NCBI GenBank assembly: GCA_002749535.1
Contig: MZZL01000405.1
Location: forward strand, 1,358,033-1,388,545
Direction: 5' to 3'
From: Apophysomyces variabilis
Lineage: Eukaryota > Mucoromycota > Mucoromycetes > Mucorales > Mucoraceae
Length of the DNA stretch: 30,513 nucleotides
Part shown: positions 9,225 to 18,606 of the stretch, piece after piece
How positions within the stretch are numbered: the stretch's first letter is position 1
Layout of the letters: each line of letters starts with the position of its first letter
Translations under genes and position numbers: made by a program
Notes under the pieces: model-generated
Databases searched by the model: none
Told to the model about the DNA's origin: nothing
What the model saw: only the letters and a program-made list of their open reading frames with translations

Positions 9225-10061
9225 TTTATTTCCTAATTTCTTTCTTTTCTCCGCTTGGCCAATTCATGCAGCTTGCTGATAGTGCCATTTTCATCTTCCT
9301 TCCCTTTAAGTTGAAAGGGGTTTCTTCCACTTTCATATTCTTCTTATTCAACGGATGCCAACGCCCTGTAAAAAATCAGTATCATAGTAATATACCTGCA
9401 ATAAAATACTTCGATCTTCCTCTCTTGGTTTGCCAAGGCCACTGTTGACGATAACTGCTTTACCATCTGCGCTTCATTAGCCATCCATACCGTTAGACTA
9501 ACCCTTACTTTCTATGTTGTTAAAATCTAAGGTGAATGGGATCTACAGCACGACAGAATTGGCCCATCTTGACGGTCCCTTGGCAATATCGGAGATACTC
9601 CCGTTCTTGACAAAGTTTCACCACCTTCACAAATGTCACGCAATCAATGCGCTGCGATACCAACACTGATGCCACCACCACCGGCTACACTCGTTTTTAG
9701 CATCACCTCTCTCCTTGTTACCAAGTAGGGCTTGGACCTGCGTCGGGAAAGCCCAAGTCCCAGCCCAGATGGCCCGACTCATTTCAAGCCCTATCATGAA
9801 GTGATGAAGTGGTAACCACTCGTGGTATGACCCTTTAAGCTTGTTCTCTGCTTCTGTGTTGCCTTTGCTTTCCATCTCTTTCTCTCTCTTATTTCCATGG
9901 CTTTGACTGACAAACTGCCTGTCTACTTCTCTCCCCTCCTTCTTTGCTCCTGTTTGTTTCTGATGTATGAAATACAACTTGTTAATAAACAAACAATATA
10001 AAAAGACTACGTAAAATACCAAACACATAATAATTTCTTGATTCAATTTCAAGTGAGACAT
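9225..10061 (-). other. Degraded coding-like region, minus strand
   Basis: Several protein-like stretches appear on the minus strand. One is around 9750-9960 (EMSRAIWAGTWAFPTQVQAL), one around 9525-9680 (CVTFVKVVKLCQEREYLRYC), one near 9390-9480 (GKPREEDRSILLQ), and one close to 9230-9310 (NGTISKLHELAKRRKERN). They sit in different frames or are separated by in-frame TAA or TAG. Candidate splice sites exist, but I found no join that opens the whole. A decayed gene is the simplest reading; the family is unknown. Confidence 0.25.
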
Positions 10062-10158
10062 TTGAATGTTCTATGAAAGTGATTCTGACAAAGAAATTAA
10101 TCGATGCCATGCTGTTGCTCCGTGTCTGATATTGACCATGTTAACCTCACTATAACAG

Positions 10159-10488
10159 ATGTTGCATCGAATCAATCCATTTGTTGATACGTCCAAAAAT
10201 ATCGCTCTAGGTTCATGTGAATCAGGTAGTGGCCAGAACATCCGACTGCTTATTGGAAACAGAGGTACGCCTGATTCACGCCGTTGCAATACTCCTGTTG
10301 CTTCTGAAATCGGTATGTTAATGATTGCAAGCTCTTCCGGTAGCAGCCATGATTCTATACATAAAAATGCACACAAACGGGCTTTATATCACCAATGACA
10401 AGCATCAATGCTATGATGCACTTCACTATGTTTTAATGTTTTCAAAAGGTAGTAAAATGGAATCTAACTCATGCAATACGTATTGAAA
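10159..10488 (+). pseudogene. Helitron replicase/helicase N-terminal fragment, frameshifted
   Basis: The first frame (10159 to about 10350) reads INPFVDTSKN and then PDSRRCNTPVASEIGMLMI. The next frame (about 10350-10488) continues NGLYITNDKHQCYDALHYVL and MFSKG. This matches the Helitron_like_N region that precedes the Rep domain. The typical order is NP-x-V...F, then D-x-R-x-YN-x-P-x-x-E-I, then a block ending I-x-D-x-H-x-x-YDALHYVL-FP-x-G. A one-base frame change near 10350 separates the halves. No HUH Rep domain, helicase, or 5'-TC/3'-CTRR ends were found nearby, so this is a fragment of a rolling-circle transposon rather than an element. Confidence 0.6.
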
Positions 10489-11996
10489 AAAGCTTATGCA
10501 GATGATCTTGAAGATCATGCGTTTCTACTAGTAAAAGAGTGAATAATGAACCTACAGGAATCCTTTGGGCTATATCATTTACCGGACCAGGCGATTGTGA
10601 TGTGCCGAGAACTAAACAAGGTATGTTATAGTCGTTCTCTCCCAATAAAAAAATGAAGAAATAAAAGGCTCCAAACCAAGTTCAACGAAATGAATAAGTA
10701 CAGGTATCATTCCAAGCACCCGATGACCTGGAAACATGGGTATTGGAAAAAAAAACAGCTTCAAGCTTTAGATAATCCAATAATCAAATCCATTATTCAA
10801 ATGATTGAAGCAACTGTAAGTGTCGCGTGCATCTCGTGCATAGCTTTATAATATATGGACTAACCGGCTCACTATCTGGTTATCAGTTTTACCAATTGTG
10901 ATAACGTTGTTGAGATCGGGAATCAGAAAAAGCAGCTATTCCCACTGCCCGTGTAATAATGTCTTTTATTCAAGAGCACAACAATCTACTATGGATGGGT
11001 ATAGAGTTGAATTCGATGCATAGCCTGTAGCTTATGTTCGTTTGTGGATGATTCGGTTGGTTTGACTGGACGATCTTTCTTGTAGACCTACAACATCCTC
11101 GAAAGCAACGAGAGAAGCGGACGTGCCTGAATATCCTTTAACTGCGGAGATCGAATGGGATCCGGTGCCTTCATATTTGTATGGCCGTAGCTTATCAAAG
11201 AAGCGTGCAAGGAAATTGATGCGTCCTTGAAAGCTTTTAAAGCCCGATATCACCGTATCTGCACGTTTATCCCCATCTTCATTCGGATAAAGAAGTTTTT
11301 GGAAATGAAGCTTGGATATCCTATGGATCAAAACTTGAAGTGGATTTTTGCCTTTCTTTATTTTTACATATCAAACGCAAACACTGCACCTTTCTTTGAT
11401 TTCCTAATATAGTCAAAGATGGATGCCACGCAACAAAAAAAAAAGTTTTGCCCTGCACCCGACAATGTGGAACGGATGATAAGTCGTCATAAACTTTTCT
11501 TTTTACCTGCAGGAATAAGATGTCCTGCTTGTCCATTCTTTGTAGATGAAGAAAAGAGAAGCAGATAAAGGAAGAGAATTATGTTTCTGTTTTGATTTTT
11601 ACTGAAGCTGATTCTATTTTCATAATGAGGATAGGAAAGATGATCAACTTGATAAAAGAAGAGACACGATCGAATGAAAAATGATGTAAGGAGAGAGGTT
11701 GAGGAGAGGGTAAGGCAAGAAAAAAAAAGTTGTTCAAAAGCTGTTCGCCTTAGAAGCGTGTCGTCATGAGAATTTAGCAGCGTTTCACAAAGGCTGTCTT
11801 TGCTTCTCCTTTTGCGTTTTTCTAAGCATCCAAAAACCTATTTGCTATACATCTTATATTTCTTTCTTATTATCCGCTTCTTGCTTTCTTCTCCTCTTTT
11901 TCCCTCTCCTGTTCGTTAATTTAATCTTTGCTTTCTATTTTGTACATATATTTTCGTCGTTTGTTTCTAACGTATATGCTTGCTTGGTGATATTTT
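10489..11996. other. Gap with unassigned coding-like frames
   Basis: Around 10690-10815 (+) a frame reads HPMTWKHGYWKKKQLQALDN and runs into a GTAAGT donor, so it may be an exon. On the minus strand 11032-11331 is open and basic (GFKSFQGRINFLARFFDKLR, then SAVKGYSGTSASLVAFEDVV). Neither belongs to a family I recognise, and neither has a clear start. The rest is AT-rich without features. Confidence 0.3.
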
Positions 11997-12062
11997 TCGG
12001 GGTTTTCTTTTTTTTTTCTTTTTCTTTTTTGTTTTTTCTTTCTCTATTTTTTTTTTCTTTTG
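11997..12062 (+). promoter_or_regulatory. Pyrimidine-rich leader tract
   Basis: This is a nearly pure T/C run ending about 50 bases before the ATG at 12111. CT-rich tracts are common core-promoter or leader elements of fungal genes. Confidence 0.5.
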
Positions 12063-12110
12063 GCCTTTTGACAAGTTTCAGGTTCGCCGCCGTTTTATCT
12101 TCAGTTACTG

Positions 12111-13904
12111 ATGAGCATTGGGGAAGAGCCAATGTTACATGCTCCTCCCGTGCCTAGTCTCATGGACCAGACTGTCCCTGAATTGCCATTGACGATTCAG
12201 GAATCGCCCACACAAGTCGAACTCCATCATTCTCAAGCTGTACCCACGTTCGACAGCTTTGAAACCGGTGGTGAGGTAGTCGGCCATCACAATGCCGAGG
12301 AACCAGTAGAGGAAGGGGAAGATTTTTATTTCCTCCACGAACCGACTGTCATCGAGGAACCCGCTGCGGCTCCGACAGGCGAGGACGAGTTGGATCACAC
12401 TTTGGTGGATGCGACGTTTGATATGGCCTGTCGCACATTCTATGCTACCTGTCATAAATTTGCACGTCAAAGCTACCCGGAATACCGCCGACGATCACCT
12501 TACTCATTTTTGGAAAACTGGCTCTTACATAGCATGTATAGCAAATCACAACAGATCATGCTGGGCATTCCCAATGTCCGACCTACCGTCATTCTTACCA
12601 GCGACGATTTTATGTTTACTCCGCCTTTATTACAGCAACAACATCAGCTTGATCAAGTGGCAGACCAAATGCAACTCCATTGGGAAGAGGATCAAGACGA
12701 CGGCTATGCCGAAATGGATCCCGAACAAGTCGCAGCCACCCTGATGCCACCGGATAATGATGGCGTGATGGTCATGACCGCGGCTGCTCCCGATGGCACA
12801 AACCAGGAAGATAGCAGTAATAATCCCTCATCCGCTTCATTTGTCATGGATGAAAATACCTGGATGGCTCACAGTAGACCACATCATCAAAAAATGCTCC
12901 TCCATGTTGTAAACGCCGACCCTGACACCATTGTATATACCCAGCAACAAGAACAGCCAACCCAGCACCCGGACGATGAAATCAAATATGACTTCCGGCA
13001 TGGATACCAATCGAATTCTACCTCTTCTGCCATGCAACAGCACACAGCAAGGCATGGAAGACAACTTAGTATGGTGATCGAAGAAGATGAAGAAGATATA
13101 GAAGAAGACGACGACGAGGAAGAGGATGATGAGGATGACGATGAAGAAGAAGAAGACGAGGATGAAGATGACAATCAGAAGCCGGATGAATCTTTGACGG
13201 CCAACGGAGGATTGACCATGTCGCCTGAGCTGGTGGATTGGTATCGGTCGACTGATCATCGTCGGCCATCGACCATTATGGAATTTCCGATCAGCAACAC
13301 AGACCATGACGAGAAAGGAAAAGATGTCCAACGCGAGACAACTACGCAAACATCCTCCTCCTCCTACTCTTTTTCTTCTGCCTGTGCCACCAACGCATTG
13401 CCGGAACGTCAGCCATCACCACTGCATTTATCGGAAACTGCACCCACGAGCAGCACGGTTGATAGATACCAATCCCTGACGGATATGATGCCAGCCGATG
13501 CTGTGATTATTTCTATTGGTCATCCTCATGGTTATGGAGCCGTCACTCGATCCTTGGAACCGGAAAGCCCAACTGGTGGATTAAGTAACGCTCTGGAAGC
13601 GCTTCGAGACCGCACACAGAGACGACTTTATGGTTTTTCGGATAAATTGGTGGAGACTGCCGATATGGCCTTGGCCTATGCCGAGTCCTTTGCGGAATCG
13701 AACGATGATTTATTAGCGGAACATTGTAAACCTGGTTGTCCTCAAAATTCGATTGCGCGTTTCGTCACCTATGTCTTTCGAGTTTGGAAGGTCCTGTTCA
13801 TCTCTGCCGAATCGATTTTAGGCAATGTTGGTGGATGGGTTCTACTGTCTCAAAAAGACGAATGTTACACAACACCTTCCATATCGACGTTGACTACAGC
13901 ATAA
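12111..13904 (+). CDS. Acidic protein of unknown function, single exon
   Basis: A 597-codon frame without introns and with codon use typical of a host gene. I do not recognise a family. The N-terminus (1-100) is Pro/Glu-rich and probably disordered. Residues about 103-165 (ATFDMACRTFYATCHKFARQ, then NWLLHSMYSK) look folded and helical. A very acidic run of about 30 Asp/Glu covers residues 325-353, followed by Ser/Thr-rich linkers. The last 95 residues (around SDKLVETADMALAYAESFAE, then RFVTYVFRVWKVLFIS) look like a second helical module with a moderately hydrophobic stretch, too weak to call a membrane segment. The layout suggests a nuclear or scaffold-type protein, which is inference only. 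The start lies directly after a pyrimidine tract; AATAAA is at 14241. Confidence 0.7.
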   Translation: MSIGEEPMLHAPPVPSLMDQTVPELPLTIQESPTQVELHHSQAVPTFDSFETGGEVVGHHNAEEPVEEGEDFYFLHEPTVIEEPAAAPTGEDELDHTLVDATFDMACRTFYATCHKFARQSYPEYRRRSPYSFLENWLLHSMYSKSQQIMLGIPNVRPTVILTSDDFMFTPPLLQQQHQLDQVADQMQLHWEEDQDDGYAEMDPEQVAATLMPPDNDGVMVMTAAAPDGTNQEDSSNNPSSASFVMDENTWMAHSRPHHQKMLLHVVNADPDTIVYTQQQEQPTQHPDDEIKYDFRHGYQSNSTSSAMQQHTARHGRQLSMVIEEDEEDIEEDDDEEEDDEDDDEEEEDEDEDDNQKPDESLTANGGLTMSPELVDWYRSTDHRRPSTIMEFPISNTDHDEKGKDVQRETTTQTSSSSYSFSSACATNALPERQPSPLHLSETAPTSSTVDRYQSLTDMMPADAVIISIGHPHGYGAVTRSLEPESPTGGLSNALEALRDRTQRRLYGFSDKLVETADMALAYAESFAESNDDLLAEHCKPGCPQNSIARFVTYVFRVWKVLFISAESILGNVGGWVLLSQKDECYTTPSISTLTTA

Positions 13905-13928
13905 ACAAAAAAAAAGAAAAAGAGAAAA

Positions 13929-13951
13929 AACAAAACAAAACAAAACAAAAA
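13929..13951. repeat. (CAAAA)n microsatellite in the 3' UTR
   Basis: About four to five CAAAA units follow the stop codon of the acidic-protein gene. It is a simple sequence with no other role visible. Confidence 0.7.
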
Positions 13952-14240
13952 TAAGATGTATGTGTATGTTGTTTGCTTCATTGTTTGTTCAGCACTCTCC
14001 TTTCACTGTTCCCTATTCCCTCTTTTCCCCTCCCATCACCACCACCACCAAACACCCAAAGAACAAAAAGGTACCTTTGTATCCTTTTTTCTTAAACAAG
14101 TTTTGCTATCTCTTTAGGACAACAAAAAAAAAGCTTTATCGTTTTCTTTCTTTTACATATATTATATTCTTCTTTTCTTTTTTTTTTTATTTCGATGAAT
14201 GGGTATCACTTGAATGAGGTGAAAACGGACCCTAACTCAA

Positions 14241-14246
14241 AATAAA
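14241..14246 (+). terminator. Poly(A) signal AATAAA
   Basis: AATAAA lies about 340 bases past the stop of the acidic-protein gene. It is the first canonical polyadenylation signal downstream on that strand. Confidence 0.4.
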
Positions 14247-15555
14247 AGCTGTCATGTTGCATGAGTGGTCCACCGTGTTCCTGTAAAACACGCAAAAACG
14301 GAGAAGTTATGTAACTGAGAGAAAAATGAGTTCTGTCTTCTTCAGTAACCCAATGGATCTATGAGTGTTCTGTTTTTTATTTTATTTTACAATGGTTGGA
14401 TCACTGTTTGACCTCTAATGGCGGCAAAGAGAAGGTAGCAACTCGTTTTTTCCTGTGTTATTTTTACAGACGCATTCGCCAAAATGAAGGCAATGTGAAT
14501 ATGTAACATAGAGTAAAGTACTTGCTCTTTCTGGCTTTGCATGACTAAGGCAACTTTTGGGGTTGCAACGCATGAATAAATAAACATTAGACAAACATAC
14601 AAGCAACCTAAGATTTTTTTTGGAAGTTTATTCCTGTTGAACTTGTAAAGACCATCACCATCGCAAAGAATTGGATGGAAAAGAGAAAATGTAGCGGCAT
14701 TTTGATCAAAGTTGGCTTCGCAAAGGCCAACCTAGGATGACAGTGATGTTCTTTGGACTTAAACTGTAGCAATCTTACCGACAGGAGGACAAGCCCTTTT
14801 TGATGGCACTGGTTTACTTTTGTGTCTTTGGCTGGTCAAGCTCCGACCTTCATGGAATGCACGGTGTATATGCCAGATCGTTCGTTGTATAAAAAAAATT
14901 GCCTCAAAGTATACCCTCCCCCTTCTCTCTCTCTGTCTTTTTTTTTTCGGTGGGTACACGGTTCCTTTTGCCTAGTATTCAACTGCGTGCACTAGGTGCT
15001 CGGACAGGCAATTTTAGGACGGATATCACTGCCACAAGAAATTCTTGGCCCACTCATTGTCCAATGATATCCCATCATACGGGACAAAAATGCATGCCAC
15101 CAGATAGGCTAGACTTATCTGATTGAGTAACGAAATAGTCTGCTTCTTTCTCCATCATCGCCGCCTACCCCCCCTTTGAATAAAGTATTTCTTCTGGTTC
15201 GTTTTGATTGGAAGATGCTCATAGGAAGTGCGAACAAAGCTGGAGGGGAAGGATGATGGATGAAATCCTTGCATGGGAAAGATGCCGCTTTGTTTTCATG
15301 TCAGAAACGAACAAGACATGGTTGGTTAGTATCGACCATTAGCCGAAGGGTTTGCAATGATAAGCAACGTTTCTCTCTTCCGATGATGCATGGTTGAAAA
15401 CAATGAATGAGCGGCTTCTATCAATGAAGGAAATGAACAAAAATGGGCATTCACTTTATGAGAGTAGAGACATGGTTTATAGGGGAAAGTAGTATCAAGT
15501 AGTACAGGGTAAAAACGGGAACATCAAGATGGTTTGAAAACGTGGGTAATAGGGA
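14247..15555. other. Convergent intergenic gap, nothing supported
   Basis: This stretch lies between two convergent 3' ends. Open frames here are short, lack features and overlap on both strands. Simple CT-rich and A-rich runs are present. I see no gene, RNA or repeat that I can support. Confidence 0.45.
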
Positions 15556-18131
15556 TCAGAGATCAGCAAGACTTTGTTCGCTCACTTTGCCTTGGTTAAG
15601 CTCTCTTTCTAATTCCTTGAACAACTCCTCGTCATCATCAGTGTCACGCAGAGGCTTCACAGGACCAATGCTTTTGGTCTTGCGAAGACTAGGCAATTCA
15701 ACCGGACCAGCAGGCAAAACACGTACAGGTGGTGCAGTAGAACGATCATCCTCCGATTTTGTCTTGACCATGCGCAAAGCCGTCTTCTCTTCCTCAGTCA
15801 GCACTCTCTCAGCTGCAGGTCGAATCAAAGTAGCCAAGGTTGATTCTTCAATCGCCCGGATGACGTCTTCGTATTGCTATAGTCATATACCGTCAAGTGA
15901 ATGATAAGGAAAAAAAAACATGAACAATAACAAAGACTATTTACCCCTCTATATTCGCCTCCCACAAAGATCTGTGGCAATTCCTTTGCACGACCTTCAC
16001 TAGATCCATTGTTATTACAGCGTTTCATATGTTGAAGCACAGCTTCACTCGCTGCCACATCCAAAAGTTCGAAATCGACGCCATTGGACTTGAGGAGTTG
16101 CTGGATATGATCTTGGTTTTTCTTAATCTGGAAAACGGTGTTGCCATCGTTGGGTTAGTATGTAATCTTTTTCACCAGTTCGTCTTAGTCATCTATCCTC
16201 ACTTTGTGCTACTTACCACTGGATTACCACTAACACTCGAAATGTATATCTGGACCTTTTTGTTATCCAAGGGTAAAAATGCGGGAGCTTCATCACCCTT
16301 TGCATCAAGGAGAACTCGCTTTGGTCGTGGTTGAGGTCCGTTTGTCTTTCGTAATTTAGACAAGGAGGCGGAAAGTGGCATGGGTGCGGGCCATGACTTG
16401 GCTTCGGTCGGTAAGAATCTGCTTGTGTACGACTGAGCGTTCTTCAGATTTCGGAGTTGTGCCACGTGGGTTTGTTGCAGATCTGTCAATTCATTCTGGT
16501 GTGATTGCTGCAGGTTCTCAATCTGAACCGAGTGATTGTGTTCAGTCTGCTCAAATTCATGAAGGATACGTTCGAATTCGGTCTCTAGATCGACAGATGG
16601 GTTGTTCTTTAGTTTTTGTTCTGCTTCTGCTTTCTGCTTCTCAAGTTCGAGTAAGGCTTTCTTGTGTTGTTGCTTTAGCGTGAGAATACTGCTTGTTTGA
16701 TTCGTCTTCAGTTTTCGAATCTCGTCTTCGTGCGAGTTTTGTAGCTTAGCCAAGGTCTCCTGCTGTTCGGAAAGCAATCTTTCTTTCTCGGCCAAGGCTT
16801 CTTCATGCAATCTCAAACTCTCCTCATGAGCACGTTTTTGAGCTTCCAGTTGCTGATTAAGTTCTGCAATTTTCTGCATCATCACCTTATCTTCTTCCTC
16901 ATGTGTTTCACCCGGCGTTTGGCGTTTTTCAAGCTCTAACTTTAAATCGGCCAATTCTTTTTCCTTCTCTGCTAGACGACTCGCAGCTTCCTCTTTCTAG
17001 AACATGAAAACAAAGAAATAGAAATCATAAGCTCTATTGCCTATTCTTGTGAACCCCTAGAAAAGGAAGTCAATTTAATGACTTGCCTGAATTTTTAATT
17101 GTTCCATCTGGCCTGCCACTTCAGCGGTCGAAGATTCCTCGTGTGCCTTCCTTTCGGCTTCCCATTCCTGTCGTTGCTTCTCCAAAGCACGTTCCTTTTC
17201 CTCAAGCATGCGTTCCTTTTCCGCTAATAATTGTGATGCATTATCCACTTCTTCACTCACAATAATGCTTGGCACATTATCCTTGCTTGTTTCATGTTGT
17301 GCTTTCTCGATCTCAAGTTGTTGCCGAAGCTGCTCCAGATCTTTCTCTCTTTGGCGTAGCAATTCTTCTTTTTCTTGGAGTAACTGAGCCTGATCTTCGG
17401 CCTGTAATCCACTCATATCGGACTGTGTGTTCGAGTGAGATAATGGTGGTGTGGGTGTACCCAGGTCATTTTCTGGTACAGAGCTCTGTTTAGCTAACTG
17501 CTGCTTCAGCTGTTCTAGCTCCGCTTGTTGCTGGGCGATCAATTGCAAATTCTCGTCGTTCTGTTTGACCAAACAGCATAGCAATATTTTTTTTAGGAAT
17601 GCGCACGTGTAATCGCTTTATTCTGTTTACCTTGCTTTTGAGTTCATCGAAGTCTTCTCTCATCTGAGCGATGGGAGACTTCTTCACGGATGCGGCACTG
17701 CCATTCCGGGAATGGGTACCAGGTCGTGCAGCAGTAGCAGCGGACGATCTCGCTGTGGCCGCAGTACCTATTCTTGTATGATGCGGAGAGTGGGGCCGTG
17801 CGTCTAGATTAGGAGACTGACGCCCTGGAAGGAGTGAATTGCGAGATGACGGTCTCTTAGCGGTGGCAGTTGCTGTTGCTGCTGCAGCCTTTGGCTTTTC
17901 AAGAGATGCGCGAGGGGATGAGGACCGCTTGGATTGCAGGGAGACCAACGATGTTCGCTTTGGGGCAGTCTTTACAGGAGCTTCTGAAAGGGTTGTGTCC
18001 GTCGTCGTTTTCGGCGGTCTAAGTTTGGACCCCCTTTTAGCACGCGAGGGGTCGATGCCTCTGGAAGTTGGGCCAACTTCTGGACTTAGTGCGGCTTTCT
18101 TCTCTTTCTTACGAGGGCCAAGACAGACCAT
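15556..18131 (-). CDS. Coiled-coil protein with C-terminal SH3BGRL (thioredoxin-like) domain, 5 exons
   Basis: Exons 18131-17631, 17560-17087, 16996-16217, 16127-15945 and 15876-15556 are all in phase 0 and give 752 residues. Residues 1-155 are basic, Ser/Ala/Pro-rich and disordered. About 155-540 is one long heptad-like coiled coil rich in Glu, Gln and Lys (LLAEKERMLEEKERALEK, and EEALAEKERLLSEQQETLAK). About 572-660 is an SH3-binding Glu-rich-like domain: the strand VQIYISSVSGNP, then GVDFELLDVAASE, then LPQIFVGGEYRGQYED. This is a glutaredoxin-type fold without the CxxC redox site, so it is a binding rather than a redox module. A charged tail follows. Intron 2 is GC-AG (CAG/GCAAGT); intron 3 has a perfect TACTAAC at 16160-16154. 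A cytoskeletal or membrane-trafficking scaffold is plausible but inferred from shape only. Confidence 0.88.
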
Positions 18132-18194
18132 AAGCTTTTAGAAAGGGAAAAAGGAAAACAAAAGGCAATTGAAGGGACCTTTGCGCCACCTTTT

Positions 18195-18320
18195 TTAGCG
18201 TTCTGAGTCACACATCATTATCCCATGCCCTGTTGATCCGCTTTTGGCAGCTTCATAAACATCCGCCCCATTAGCAGCGGAATCAACATATTCCCATTTC
18301 GGGGATTGGTAATCTCCATC
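18195..18320 (-). other. Short coding-like exon, unassigned
   Basis: After a TTGCTAG acceptor-like site, a minus-strand frame reads KWEYVDSAANGADVYEAAKS and ends TGHGIMMCDSER-stop at 18195. A GTAAGC donor lies 58 bases upstream (near 18378), but no in-phase upstream frame was found. It occupies the 3' flank of the Fanzor gene, so it could be a broken host exon or chance. An overlapping second frame is also open. Confidence 0.25.
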
Positions 18321-18606
18321 CTAGCAACCACGCCCAAAAAGAACAGGTCTTGCATAAATCCTCTTCTCTCCTGCTTACTGTTTATTGCATAACAATTTGC
18401 GTTATTTAGAGAAATAGTTTGCGTCAACTGGAAATGATATAGATAAAGGGCTTGTGAGAACATTGCTTCCTCAAAATAATAATTTTTTACTTACCCAGAT
18501 GATATGCACAAGAAAAGGTTGGGCAAAGTGAAAAGACCAGTCGTTAGAAAAATGTGAATTTAAAGCATTGAACTTACCGTTCGAGACGTATAAATCTAAA
18601 TCCTCA

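Noticed and set aside
12887..13174. Minus-strand poly-serine frames opposite the acidic gene
   Set aside because: They are the antisense of the GAA/GAT-rich acidic run, which lies in a 597-codon host-like frame.
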